This document shows positions 1 through 7,661 of a stretch of 64,000 nucleotides of DNA, piece by piece. Where the stretch lies: assembly GCF_008386495.1 (NCBI RefSeq), contig NZ_VTHJ01000029.1:34124-98123 (forward strand), written 5' to 3'. The notes under the pieces are model-generated. The model saw only the letters and a program-made list of their open reading frames with translations, did not search any database and had not been told where the DNA came from. The position numbers were made by a program, and so were the translations under genes. Within the stretch, counting starts at the first letter, position 1; each line of letters begins with the position of its first letter. The stretch comes from Streptomyces tailanensis (GTDB lineage Bacteria > Actinomycetota > Actinomycetes > Streptomycetales > Streptomycetaceae).

Positions 1-117
1 TGGGCGGTACCGGTCGTCACGGTCACCGCCGTCGCCATCTGTCGCGGCACCATGCCCGAACCCGGCCCAGTGCACGGACGCCCACATCTGCCGCATCCTG
101 GTCGGGACGAACAGTGA
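1..117 (+). CDS. C-terminal end of a gene cut by the window edge
   Basis: An open frame enters from the left edge and stops with TGA at 115-117. It gives 38 residues, starting with a short hydrophobic stretch (WAVPVVTVTAVAIC) followed by a Pro/His/Gly-rich tail. The hydrophobic start could be the last membrane segment of a membrane protein, but too little is visible to name a family. About 84 bases separate it from the next gene. I cannot exclude that the frame is open by chance in GC-rich DNA. Confidence 0.35.
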   Translation, partial: WAVPVVTVTAVAICRGTMPEPGPVHGRPHLPHPGRDEQ

Positions 118-201
118 GCGCCATTACTGAGCCGCGCCTCCGCCCGGGCATAGCGTTCCGTACATGAGGAACCTCCACCGCGCATGACGAGGAGCACGGT
201 A

Positions 202-504
202 ATGCTGCGCGCAGTATGGAACGGCACCGTGATCGCGGAAGCCCCCCGCACCGTGATCGTCGAGGGCAACCACTACTTCCCGCCCGGAACACTGCATCGC
301 GAGTACTTCACCGAGACCCGCGGCCGGTCGCTGTGTCTCTGGAAGGGGCTCGCCCGCTACTACACCGTCACCGTCGACGGGCGGACCAACCGGAACGCGG
401 CCTGGTACTACCCGCACCCGAGCCCGCTCGCCCGCAGGATCAAGAACCACGTCGCCTTCTGGCAGGGCGTGACGGTCGAGGGCGAGCCGGGGGGCACGTC
501 GTGA
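202..504 (+). CDS. DUF427 family protein
   Basis: A small protein of about 100 residues with the DUF427 pattern: an N-terminal strand of the type AVWNGTVIAEAPRT, then HYFPPGTLHREYF, a central CLWKG, and YYTVTVDG further on. DUF427 proteins are compact cytosolic beta-rich proteins of unknown function, common in actinobacteria. I chose the ATG at 202 over the upstream ATG at 184, because GAGGAG (188-193) lies 8 bases before it and the family usually starts just ahead of the AVWNG strand. The stop overlaps the start of the next gene (GTGA at 501-504), so the two are probably translationally coupled. Confidence 0.85.
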   Translation: MLRAVWNGTVIAEAPRTVIVEGNHYFPPGTLHREYFTETRGRSLCLWKGLARYYTVTVDGRTNRNAAWYYPHPSPLARRIKNHVAFWQGVTVEGEPGGTS

Positions 505-1073
505 GCGGCCGCCGGAGGGTCCGGACGGCAGCATGGACGGCGACCGCGGCGGCCATGGCCGTCGGCGGATACGCCGGGCTGGTCAGCGGGGCACTTCCGG
601 TCGACCTGGGCGTGGGCCGACGGGTCAGACCGCTCGGGCCGCAGACCCTGGACATCGCGGCGCCCCGGGACGTGGTCTTCGACGTGATCGCCCAGCCGTA
701 CCTGGGGCGCGCCACCCGGGCCATGCGGGAGAAGGTGCGCGTTCTGGAGCGCGGCAGTGACATGGCACTGGCCGCTCACTTCACGCCGCTCGGCGGACGG
801 TGGAAGGCCGTCACGGTAGAGACCGTACGGTTCAGCCGCCCCGAGCGCGTCGACTTCCGCCTCGTGCGCGGTCCGGTCCCCTACGTCGTGGAGTCGTTCA
901 CCCTGACCGAACTGCCCACCGGCACCCGCCTGTTGTACGAAGGGGAGCTGGGCACCGACCTGTGGCGGGCCGGAGCCTGGTGGGGTGAGAAGGTCGCCGC
1001 CCGCTGGGAGGCGACCGTCGCCGGATCGCTCGCCGCGGTCAAGGAGGAGGCGGAGCGCAGGGCCCGGCGATGA
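501..1073 (+). CDS. SRPBCC (START-like) family protein
   Basis: A 190-residue protein starting at a GTG that overlaps the stop of the DUF427 gene. Residues about 8-30 are Ala/Gly-rich and hydrophobic (a possible membrane anchor or signal). Then comes a region resembling an SRPBCC helix-grip fold: IAAPRDVVFDVIAQPYLG near residues 52-70, a central beta-rich part, and a C-terminal amphipathic helix ending in Arg/Lys. SRPBCC proteins bind hydrophobic ligands or act as cyclases; the ligand here is unknown. Coupling to DUF427 suggests a shared role that cannot be named from sequence. Confidence 0.75.
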   Translation: MSGRRRVRTAAWTATAAAMAVGGYAGLVSGALPVDLGVGRRVRPLGPQTLDIAAPRDVVFDVIAQPYLGRATRAMREKVRVLERGSDMALAAHFTPLGGRWKAVTVETVRFSRPERVDFRLVRGPVPYVVESFTLTELPTGTRLLYEGELGTDLWRAGAWWGEKVAARWEATVAGSLAAVKEEAERRARR

Positions 1074-1086
1074 CTGGCGAGAGCCG

Positions 1087-1686
1087 TCAGGGTGCCGCCG
1101 GGCCACCGAGCGAGGCGAGGGCGGCGGTCACCGTTCTGCCCAGGTCGTGTGCGTCCGCTCCGGCGCGGGAGCGGAGGTTGACGCCGTACGCGAGCAGCGC
1201 CAGTAGGTCGGCGCAGGCGCCGGGGTCGCAGCCGGGGGCGAGCTGTCCCTGGGCATGGGCGGTGACGAGCGCCGCGTGCATCGCGTCCCGTAGCTCCTGG
1301 TGATGCCGGTCCAGGACAGCGCGCACCTCGGGATCACCGTTCTCGGCCCCGGCATGCGCGTTGGCGACCATGCAGCCCCAGCGGGCGTACTCGCCCGAGC
1401 AGCGCGCCTCGATCAGGCCGGCGAAGAACTCGGAGATGGCCGGCAGTCCCCGCTCGTCCTCGGCGAGGCGCCGGAACGCCGGCTCGGACCGCTGTTCCAC
1501 GTAGCGGCGCAGTGCGGCACGGTAGAGCTCCTGCTTGCCGCCGAACGTGGCGTACAGGCTGGAACGGTTGAGCCCGGTCGCGGTGACGACGTCCTGGATA
1601 CCGGTTGAAGCCACGCCCTGCCGCCAGAACAGGCGGACCATCGTCTCCAGGGCCGTGTCCGGGTCGAAGTGCTTGATGTCCGGCAT
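1087..1686 (-). CDS. TetR/AcrR family transcriptional regulator
   Basis: A 199-residue regulator with an N-terminal TetR helix-turn-helix: LFWRQGVASTGIQDVVTATG, then the recognition helix in NRSSLYATFGGKQELY (about residues 18-55). The C-terminal ligand domain has a CSGEYARWGCMVANA segment like the TetR_C domain of the YcdC-like subgroup. It is transcribed divergently from the peroxiredoxin gene at 1800. The intergenic region holds a perfect 11-bp inverted repeat (1716-1726/1740-1750), the obvious operator candidate. It probably represses itself and the peroxiredoxin in response to a reactive or electrophilic ligand; that role is inferred. Confidence 0.9.
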   Translation of the reverse strand: MPDIKHFDPDTALETMVRLFWRQGVASTGIQDVVTATGLNRSSLYATFGGKQELYRAALRRYVEQRSEPAFRRLAEDERGLPAISEFFAGLIEARCSGEYARWGCMVANAHAGAENGDPEVRAVLDRHHQELRDAMHAALVTAHAQGQLAPGCDPGACADLLALLAYGVNLRSRAGADAHDLGRTVTAALASLGGPAAP

Positions 1687-1715
1687 GCTTCCTACCCCGC
1701 CATCTCGAAACGATA

Positions 1716-1750
1716 GTTCCAGGATACCTCCGCCACTGCTATCCTGGAAC
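1716..1750. promoter_or_regulatory. 11-bp perfect inverted repeat between TetR and peroxiredoxin genes
   Basis: GTTCCAGGATA at 1716-1726 is the exact reverse complement of TATCCTGGAAC at 1740-1750, with 13 bases between. It starts 30 bases upstream of the TetR start and ends 50 bases before the peroxiredoxin ATG, so one bound regulator could control both promoters. The TetR protein at 1087-1686 is the likely binder. Confidence 0.7.
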
Positions 1751-1799
1751 GGTCATTCCGAGTTGAGTCGTGCCCCAGTGACCCAGGAGGACCATCCCC

Positions 1800-2447
1800 A
1801 TGACCCTCAACGCCGAACTGCGCGCCTTCTACGAAGCCCGCCAGCAGCAGATCCCCGCCGAGATCCGGGAGATCATGCGCCGGGCGGGCCAGGCACTGGC
1901 CGACTCCGGCCAGGCCGACCGCACCCTGACCGCCGGCGCGCGGGCCCCCCGCTTCACCCTCCCCTCGGCGACCGGGCAGGCCGTGTCCCTGGACGACCTG
2001 CTCGCCGACGGCCCGATCGTGCTGACCTTCTACCGCGGTGCCTGGTGCCCGTACTGCAACATCGCCCTGCACGCCCTCCAGCAGCACCACGACGCCATCA
2101 CCGCACGCGGCGCCCAACTGGTGGCCGTCTCCCCGCAGATCCCCGACGAATCCCTCTCTCTCACCGAGAAGCACCAGCTCGCCTTCGACGTCCTCAGCGA
2201 CATCGGCTCCGACACCGCCAAGCAGTACGGCCTCGCCTTCGACCTCCCCGACGACCTCGCCGCCGTCTACGACAAACTCGGCTTCGACCTCCAGCGCGTC
2301 AACGCCGGCCACCCGCGCACCCTCCCACTGCCCGCCACCTACGTCATCGACCGCGCCGGCACCATCCGCTGGGCCTTCGCCGACACCGACTACACCCGCC
2401 GCGCTGAACCGGCCGACATCCTCGCCACCCTCGACTCCCTGGACTGA
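1800..2447 (+). CDS. Peroxiredoxin-like (AhpC/TSA) protein
   Basis: A 215-residue protein. Residues about 1-35 form a charged helix, followed by the redoxin fold: APRFTLPSATGQAVSLDDLL, then the active-site region TFYRGAWCPYCNIALHAL (about residues 76-93), which has a CxxC pair rather than a lone peroxidatic Cys. Later come VAVSPQIPDESLSLTEKH and a C-terminal DTDYTRRAEPADIL. These features fit the peroxiredoxin-like family that reduces peroxides in the cytosol using thiols. The ATG at 1800 follows CAGGAGGACC with good spacing. It is divergent from a TetR gene with a shared operator, so peroxide- or electrophile-responsive induction is likely. Confidence 0.93.
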   Translation: MTLNAELRAFYEARQQQIPAEIREIMRRAGQALADSGQADRTLTAGARAPRFTLPSATGQAVSLDDLLADGPIVLTFYRGAWCPYCNIALHALQQHHDAITARGAQLVAVSPQIPDESLSLTEKHQLAFDVLSDIGSDTAKQYGLAFDLPDDLAAVYDKLGFDLQRVNAGHPRTLPLPATYVIDRAGTIRWAFADTDYTRRAEPADILATLDSLD

Positions 2448-2449
2448 CC

Positions 2450-2910
2450 CACCAGGGCGTCGGTCAACAGCACGAGCGTGAGCGGATAGAACACCGGCCG
2501 CATCGGAATCGACGCCGGCAGCAGCACGGCGGCGGTGCCGAGCACGAGCCGGACGGCCGGTGCGCAGCAGACGAGGCCGGGCAGGAACACCGGGAACACC
2601 CCGAGCAGGCGTGTGTATCCCCTCCGGCGACGCGTCGCCCGGCAGGCCGCCGCATGCCGGGTCGCGAGCCCGGCGACCGCGACGTTGCAGCCGCCCCGGG
2701 CGCGACGATTCCTCCGAGCAGCAAGTTGAGCAGGCTGACGAACACCGCCAGGTGCGCCGAGGATGCGCCGCGACCACCGGCTCGAACAGGTGCGGCGCCC
2801 GGACCTGCAACACGCGCTCCCGGGCCGTCTGGAACACCGGGCCGCCGGTGAACCGGCCCGGAGGCCGAGACCGCGAGGTCACCGATGGAGAAGAGATACG
2901 CCACCAGCAC
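2450..2910 (-). pseudogene. Decayed membrane-protein gene, several frameshifts
   Basis: On the minus strand, membrane-protein-like sequence runs through three frames. It begins LVAYLFSIGDLAVSASG near 2905, switches frame to VFQTARERVLQVRAPHLF, returns for LAVFVSLLNLLLGGIVAP near 2740, and switches again to GVFPVFLPGLVCCAPAV and PVFYPLTLVLLTDALVG near 2600-2455. No single frame covers it, so at least two or three indels are needed to rebuild one protein. A CC pair lies inside a hydrophobic segment, which may matter given the thiol-redox neighbours. It is divergent from the MauE gene and could have shared its promoter region. I do not recognise the family. Confidence 0.55.
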
Positions 2911-2962
2911 GACGAGCGGCGATCAGTCCCGTCCTCGGTGGCGCGCGGCGGTTGCCTGTTCG

Positions 2963-3005
2963 GTGAGCGCGCTTACAGTTCCCGGCCCCGTTCCGGCCGT
3001 AGCGT
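2963..3005 (+). promoter_or_regulatory. Crp/Fnr-type site plus -10 element before the MauE gene
   Basis: GTGA-GCGCGC-TTAC (2963-2976) fits the Crp-type dyad GTGA-N6-TCAC with one change. It is followed after 23 bases by TAGCGT (3000-3005), a plausible -10, and the ATG is at 3012. This puts the dyad centre about 41.5 bases before the expected transcription start, the class II activator position, and implies a nearly leaderless mRNA. The same arrangement recurs at 6199-6241. Confidence 0.6.
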
Positions 3006-3011
3006 TCAGGC

Positions 3012-3473
3012 ATGGTGCTGCGGATCGTACTGGGCGCGCTGTTCGTCGCGATGGCGGCCGGGCAGCTTGTCTCGTTCCGGTGGATGCCCGGCATTCTGGC
3101 CGCGTACGGGCTGGCCTCCGGGGCGGGCGCGACCGCACTGGCCGTGGCAGTGATCGCAGGCGAACTGCTGTGCGGGGTGTGGTTCCTGGCCCGCCCTCGA
3201 TCCCGCGCGAGGGCGCCGGTATGGGTGTTCACCGGCGTCGCCCTGGCGTGGGCGCTGCTGGCGGCACAGGCGTACGCGCGCGGGCTCACCGTGGCCAACT
3301 GCGGCTGCTTCGGCCGCTACCTGCCCCAGCGGCTGAGCTGGTTCGTGCTCGTCCAGGACGCCCTCTTGCTGCTCTACGCCGGTCTGCTGCTGCGCGGCAG
3401 CGCGGCCACGCCTCCCGGCACGGGTGGAGCCCGCAAGCGGGGCGGGCTGCGTAACGAGGAGGCGGACGCGTGA
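3012..3473 (+). CDS. MauE/DoxX-like redox-associated membrane protein
   Basis: A 153-residue membrane protein with four hydrophobic segments (about residues 1-25, 30-55, 65-92, 108-130), as in MauE/DoxX proteins. Between segments 3 and 4 lies NCGCFGRYLP, a CxC pair seen in MauE-type proteins that are thought to pass electrons or disulfides across the membrane. MauE is needed for disulfide formation in methylamine dehydrogenase, but relatives occur in many thiol-redox clusters. Here it precedes a radical SAM gene and shares the locus with TlpA- and CcdA-like remnants, which fits a periplasm-facing redox role. The ATG lies only 6 bases after a TAGCGT -10 element. Confidence 0.85.
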   Translation: MVLRIVLGALFVAMAAGQLVSFRWMPGILAAYGLASGAGATALAVAVIAGELLCGVWFLARPRSRARAPVWVFTGVALAWALLAAQAYARGLTVANCGCFGRYLPQRLSWFVLVQDALLLLYAGLLLRGSAATPPGTGGARKRGGLRNEEADA

Positions 3474-3819
3474 TGACGTGTGATGACCGGACGGCGTGAA
3501 CGTCCCGGTGTGCGCGGGACACTCGGGCCACTGGGCGCCGAGCTGGTGATGGTGCTGCGCCGGCCCGTCGTTCGTTGCCGGCGGAGCACTCGGCGCGGTC
3601 GGCGGAGCACCACGCAACCCATGGCTGATCGCCGTCCGCCTACGCCCTGCACTGCCGCGCCCGTCACCGACGCGGCGCCGGCCCCGAGGACTGCTGCTCG
3701 TCCGCACCGCTCCCCTCCAGCGCCGGCGAGCACAAGAGCGCGGGCTCGGGGAGCGCCCCACGGCGCAGGGGCGTCCAAGCCGAACAGCCGATCCCGTCAC
3801 GACGGAGTGAGGAGTACCG
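3474..3819 (+). other. 346-bp gap with decayed coding-like sequence
   Basis: No intact gene is seen. Two adjacent frames read like pieces of one membrane protein: VAGGALGAVGGAPRNPWLIA near 3575-3635, then, one frame over, a His/Cys-containing tail (YALHCRARH, EDCCSSAPLPSSAGEHK) near 3638-3720. This suggests a short gene destroyed by indels. The last bases, CGGAGTGAGGAGTACCG, supply the ribosome binding site (GAGGAG) for the radical SAM gene at 3820. Confidence 0.3.
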
Positions 3820-5388
3820 ATGCCCCAGGCATCCGCGCCACGGCGCAAGGCGGACCGCGACGAGGTGTTCGTGGAGTTCACCAAGTCGATCTGCCCCCTG
3901 TGCAAGACGCCCGTCGACGCCCAGGTCAACATCCGTGACAACAAGGTGTATCTGCGTAAACGCTGCCGCGAGCACGGCGAATTCGAGGCCCTCGTCTACG
4001 GGGACGCCGAGGAGTACCTGTCCTCGGCCCGCTTCAACAAGCCCGGCACCATCCCGCTGGTCTTCCAGACCGAGGTGAAGGACGGCTGCCCCAGCGACTG
4101 CGGGCTGTGCCCCGAGCACAAGCAACACGCCTGCCTGGGCATCATCGAGGTCAACACCGGCTGCAACCTGGACTGCCCGATCTGCTTCGCCGACTCCGGC
4201 CACCACAGCGACGGTTACTCGATCACCCACGAGCAGTGCGAGCGGATGCTCGACGCGTTCGTGGAGTCCGAGGGCGAGGCGGAGGTGGTGATGTTCTCCG
4301 GCGGTGAGCCCACCATCCACAAACACATCCTCGAGTTCATCGACCTCGCCCAGACCCGCCCGATCAAGAACGTCCACCTCAACACCAACGGCATCCGCCT
4401 CGCCACCGACAAGAACTTCGTCGCCGAGCTCGGCAAACGCAACCAGGTCCCCGGCAAGTCCGTGAACATCTACCTCCAGTTCGACGGCCTCGACGAGCGC
4501 ACCCACCTGGAGATCCGCAGGCGGGACCTGCGCACGTTCAAGCAGCGGGCGCTGGACAACTGCGCCGAGGCCGGGCTGACCGTCACCCTCGTAGCGGCCG
4601 TCGAACGCGGCCTGAACGAGCACGAGATCGGCGCGATCATCGAGTACGGCATCGACCATCCGGCCGTCCGGTCTGTGGCCTTCCAGCCGGTCACCCACTC
4701 CGGACGGCATGTCGAATTCGACCCGCTGAACCGGCTCACCAACCCCGACGTCATCAAGCTCATCAACGCCCAGCGCCCGCAGTGGTTCCAGAAGGGCGAC
4801 TTCTTCCCCGTGCCCTGCTGCTTTCCCACCTGCCGCTCCATCACCTACCTCCTCGTGGACGGCGAACCCGGCAACCGCACCGTCGTGCCCATCCCGCGCC
4901 TGCTGAACGTGGAGGACCACCTCGACTACGTCACCAACCGGGTCATGCCCGACGCCGGCATCCGCGAGGCCCTGGAGAAACTCTGGTCAGCTTCCGCGTT
5001 CATGGGCACCGCCACCACCGAGGAGCAGCTCCGCGCCACCGCGGAGGCCCTGGACTGCGCGGACGCCTGCGGCATCGACCTGCCCCAGGCGGTGAAGGAA
5101 CTCAACGACAAGGCTTTCATGATCGTGGTGCAGGACTTCCAGGACCCCTACACCCTCAACGTCAAGCAGCTGATGAAGTGCTGCGTCGAGGAGATCACCC
5201 CGGACGGGCGGCTGATCCCGTTCTGCGCCTACAACTCGGTCGGCTACCGGGAGCAGGTCCGGGCCCAGATGTCGGGGGTACCGGTCGCGGATGTGGTGCC
5301 GAACGCGCTGCCGCTGGCGGACCGGCTCACCCCGACACCGTACGGCTCGAAAACCGTCCGTACCGAGGCGGAGGGAGAGCGGTCATGA
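3820..5388 (+). CDS. Radical SAM protein of the COG1964 / tetraether lipid synthase-like family
   Basis: A 522-residue Fe-S enzyme. In order it has an N-terminal Cys pair (C25, C28) with C49 in a CREHGEF motif; a CPSDCGLCPEHK motif (C90, C94, C97) that likely holds an extra [4Fe-4S] cluster; the radical SAM signature CNLDCPIC (C115, C119, C122); the SAM-binding FSGGEPT; and late Cys motifs PVPCCFPTC and MKCCVEEITPDG/IPFCAYN. This set matches COG1964, whose characterised archaeal member Tes (MJ0619) joins lipid alkyl chains by C-C bond formation and carries extra Fe-S clusters. The substrate here is unknown. The stop overlaps the ATG of the methyltransferase (ATGA), so the pair is coupled. GAGGAG precedes the start. 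Confidence 0.88.
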   Translation: MPQASAPRRKADRDEVFVEFTKSICPLCKTPVDAQVNIRDNKVYLRKRCREHGEFEALVYGDAEEYLSSARFNKPGTIPLVFQTEVKDGCPSDCGLCPEHKQHACLGIIEVNTGCNLDCPICFADSGHHSDGYSITHEQCERMLDAFVESEGEAEVVMFSGGEPTIHKHILEFIDLAQTRPIKNVHLNTNGIRLATDKNFVAELGKRNQVPGKSVNIYLQFDGLDERTHLEIRRRDLRTFKQRALDNCAEAGLTVTLVAAVERGLNEHEIGAIIEYGIDHPAVRSVAFQPVTHSGRHVEFDPLNRLTNPDVIKLINAQRPQWFQKGDFFPVPCCFPTCRSITYLLVDGEPGNRTVVPIPRLLNVEDHLDYVTNRVMPDAGIREALEKLWSASAFMGTATTEEQLRATAEALDCADACGIDLPQAVKELNDKAFMIVVQDFQDPYTLNVKQLMKCCVEEITPDGRLIPFCAYNSVGYREQVRAQMSGVPVADVVPNALPLADRLTPTPYGSKTVRTEAEGERS

Positions 5389-6173
5389 ACAGCGACGAGG
5401 TCAAAGCATGCTGTGCGGACGCCTACGCGAAGGATGTCGTCGCCCTGCTGCTCGGCGGCTCCTACCACCCCGGCGGCACCGCCCTGACCCGACGCCTCGC
5501 CGACCGCCTTCAGCTGACCGCAGGCGGCCGGGTCCTGGATGTGGCCTCGGGTCGGGGCACCACGGCACTCCTGCTCGCCGACGCCTACGGGGTACGAGTG
5601 GACGGTGTGGACTACTCGGCCGCCAATACAGCGCTCGCCCAAGGCGCGGCCCAGGCGGCGGGGTTGGTGGAGCGGACCGTGTTCACCACGGGCGACGCGG
5701 AACACCTGCCCTACCCGGACGAGGTGTTCGACGCGGTGGTGTGCGAGTGCGCCCTGTGCACCTTCCCCGACAAGGTCCAGGCCGCAGCCGAGTTCGCCCG
5801 TGTCCTGCGCCCGGGCGGCCGGGTCGGCATCACCGACGTGACCGCCGTCCCCGACCGGCTGCCGCCCGGGCTGGCCGGTCTCGGTGCCCGCATCGCCTGC
5901 GTCGCCGACGCCCGCCCGCTGGCCGAGTACGGCGACATCCTGGCCGTTGCAGGACTGCGCACCCTGGCCACCGAGCGCCACGACGCGGCGCTGCTCCGCA
6001 TGATCGACCAGATCGAGGCGCGGCTGAACCTGCTGCGCATCACCGCCCCCGGCCGCCTCGCCGACGCCGGTGTGGACATGGCCGCCGCCCCGGCCGTGCT
6101 CGCCGCGGCCCGCGCCGCCGTCGCGGACGGCACGCTCGGCTACGCCCTGCTGACCGCCGTGAAGTCCACCTGA
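5385..6173 (+). CDS. Class I SAM-dependent methyltransferase with Cys pairs
   Basis: A 262-residue methyltransferase whose ATG overlaps the radical SAM stop. Motif I is VLDVASGRGTTALLLA (about residues 48-63), followed by VDGVDYS (acidic motif II), TGDAEHLPYPDEVFDAVV and VLRPGGRVGITDV. Unusual features are CC at residues 9-10 and a CECALC stretch near residues 119-124, where many methyltransferases have a small or acidic residue. Cysteines at such positions occur in metal(loid) methyltransferases such as ArsM, but the ArsM Cys pattern is not clearly matched. The product may be an altered metabolite of the radical SAM partner or a thiol/metalloid compound. The substrate is not determinable here. 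Confidence 0.85.
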   Translation: MNSDEVKACCADAYAKDVVALLLGGSYHPGGTALTRRLADRLQLTAGGRVLDVASGRGTTALLLADAYGVRVDGVDYSAANTALAQGAAQAAGLVERTVFTTGDAEHLPYPDEVFDAVVCECALCTFPDKVQAAAEFARVLRPGGRVGITDVTAVPDRLPPGLAGLGARIACVADARPLAEYGDILAVAGLRTLATERHDAALLRMIDQIEARLNLLRITAPGRLADAGVDMAAAPAVLAAARAAVADGTLGYALLTAVKST

Positions 6174-6198
6174 CGGCCGTACCGCTACCGCCGGGTAC

Positions 6199-6241
6199 GT
6201 AAGCGCCCTCACATACCTGTACCTGCCCCGCGTCCTAGCGT
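6199..6241 (+). promoter_or_regulatory. Crp/Fnr-type site plus -10 element before the 6286 gene
   Basis: GTAA-GCGCCC-TCAC (6199-6212) is a Crp-type dyad; 23 bases later lies TAGCGT (6236-6241). The spacing and the TAGCGT hexamer are identical to the site at 2963-3005, with the dyad read in the opposite sense. The centre is about -41.5 from the expected start point, the class II activator position. Confidence 0.6.
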
Positions 6242-6285
6242 CAGCGACAAGAGCGATGAGTCACTGCACCAGGAGGGCGATCATC

Positions 6286-6771
6286 ATGACTACGACCCTG
6301 CGCGTTTCCCCGAGCACGGCCGTCATTCCGGTGCACGCGGTGTGGGGCGCCGCGGCCGGTCTGGTCGGCGGTGTCGGGATGGGCATCTGGATGTCGGTGT
6401 CGAGGCCCATGACGGACACCGCGATGATCACCATGGTCGCAGGTCTCCTCGGCTCCACCAACGCCTTCGCCGGATGGCTGATCCACCTGTCCATCGCGCT
6501 CTTCGCCGGCATCACCTTCGGCGCGCTGCTGGGGCAGTTCGCCCAGCGCCTCGCGTCCGCCGTGGTCCTCGGCCTGGCCTACGGCGCGGTGTGGTGGACC
6601 GTCGGCGCGCTGTGGATCATGCCCGCCAACCTGGGCATGCCGGTCTTCGAATGGAACGACGTCACCTCCTCCAGTCTCGGCGCCCACCTTGTCTTCGGTC
6701 TCCTGGCCGGACTCACCTTCTCCCTCGTCGCCCGGACGGCGGGCAAGCAGACCGGCCGGACTACCGGATGA
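6286..6771 (+). CDS. Small multi-pass membrane protein of unknown function
   Basis: A 161-residue protein with four predicted membrane helices (about residues 15-38, 48-70, 78-108, 132-152) and short loops, rich in Gly and Ala. No catalytic motif is visible. The ATG at 6286 follows AGGAGGG with 9 bases between; an upstream in-frame ATG at 6256 lacks a site. It comes between the methyltransferase and a Crp/Fnr regulator and has its own Crp-type promoter (6199-6241), so it is likely part of the same redox response. It resembles DUF1440/DUF6789-like membrane proteins in layout, but I cannot assign it firmly. Confidence 0.7.
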   Translation: MTTTLRVSPSTAVIPVHAVWGAAAGLVGGVGMGIWMSVSRPMTDTAMITMVAGLLGSTNAFAGWLIHLSIALFAGITFGALLGQFAQRLASAVVLGLAYGAVWWTVGALWIMPANLGMPVFEWNDVTSSSLGAHLVFGLLAGLTFSLVARTAGKQTGRTTG

Positions 6772-6947
6772 CACCGGTACCACCAGAGTCAACGCCTGGT
6801 TCCGGCGCACCGCCGGGGGGTACCGAGCCTCTCCTGGGCGCCCTGGACGACTACTGTCTGGCCAGCAGCGCTGGCGCGCTGGCCGGCCCGGCGTGGGGCG
6901 CCGCACCCCCGCCCTGGGCACCGGGACGACGCGAGGAACCACACCAC

Positions 6948-7649
6948 ATGAAGCACACCGGCGACGAGGCCGAGAAGACCTGGTGCATCTCCGAGGTCGA
7001 CATCTTCCGCGACCTGAGCGACGCGGAAATGGACGCCATCGCCACCGCGGCCCCGATGAAGACCTACAGCGCCGGAGAACTGCTCTACTCGCCCTCCCAG
7101 CCCTCCGAGGTGCTGTTCATCCTCAAGCAGGGCCGGGTGCGTATCTTCCGGGTCTCGGCCGACGGCCGCGCCCTGACCTGCGCGATCATCAGCCCCGGCA
7201 CCATCTTCGGCGAGATGGTGCTGCTCGGGCAGCGTATGTACGACAACTTCGCCGAAGCCCTCGACGACGTCACCGTCTGCGTGATGAGCCGCGCCGACGT
7301 CCACCGCTTCCTGCTGTCCGACGCCCGGATCTCCGCCCGCATCACCGAGATCCTCGGCCGCCGCCTGACCGACCTCGAACAGCGCCTGTCCGACAGCGTC
7401 TTCAAGTCCGTCCCGCAGCGGATCGCCACCACCCTGCTGACCCTCGCGGCCGAGACCCGCCCCAGGGTGCTCGGGACCCACAGCCCGCAGATCGCTCTCA
7501 CCCACCAGCAGATCGCCGCCCTGGCCGGCACCTCCCGCGAAACGTGCACCAAGGTGCTGCGCGACTTCGCCGACCAGCACCTGATCCGCCTCGCTCGGGG
7601 CCGCATCACCGTCCTCGCCCCGGAGCGGCTCGCCGACCACGCGGGCTGA
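6948..7649 (+). CDS. Crp/Fnr family transcriptional regulator
   Basis: A 233-residue regulator. An N-terminal cyclic-nucleotide-binding-type beta roll (FRDLSDAEMDAIA... GTIFGEMVLLGQ, about residues 20-110) is followed by a long dimer helix and a C-terminal winged helix (LTHQQIAALAGTSRETCTKVLRDF, about residues 180-205). The RE-T pattern in the recognition helix is typical of Crp proteins binding GTGA half-sites. There is no FNR-type N-terminal Cys cluster. An in-frame ATG at 6768 overlapping the previous stop (ATGA) would add 60 Pro/Gly-rich residues; 6948 gives the usual family length, with GAGGAA upstream. It likely activates the locus through the dyads at 2963 and 6199. Confidence 0.9.
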   Translation: MKHTGDEAEKTWCISEVDIFRDLSDAEMDAIATAAPMKTYSAGELLYSPSQPSEVLFILKQGRVRIFRVSADGRALTCAIISPGTIFGEMVLLGQRMYDNFAEALDDVTVCVMSRADVHRFLLSDARISARITEILGRRLTDLEQRLSDSVFKSVPQRIATTLLTLAAETRPRVLGTHSPQIALTHQQIAALAGTSRETCTKVLRDFADQHLIRLARGRITVLAPERLADHAG

Positions 7650-7661
7650 CGTCACCGGACC

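Noticed and set aside
1692..2882. A 396-codon open frame on the minus strand across the peroxiredoxin gene
   Set aside because: It is antisense to a clear peroxiredoxin and its translation is low-complexity Gly/Val/Asp. Long antisense frames are expected in DNA of this GC content.
3820..6173. Arsenosugar-type ArsM/ArsS gene pair
   Set aside because: The radical SAM protein has the COG1964 Cys motifs and is much longer than ArsS; the methyltransferase lacks the full ArsM Cys pattern.
6768..6947. N-terminal extension of the Crp/Fnr protein from ATG 6768
   Set aside because: It would add 60 Pro/Gly-rich residues not found in the family, and a plausible start with GAGGAA lies at 6948.
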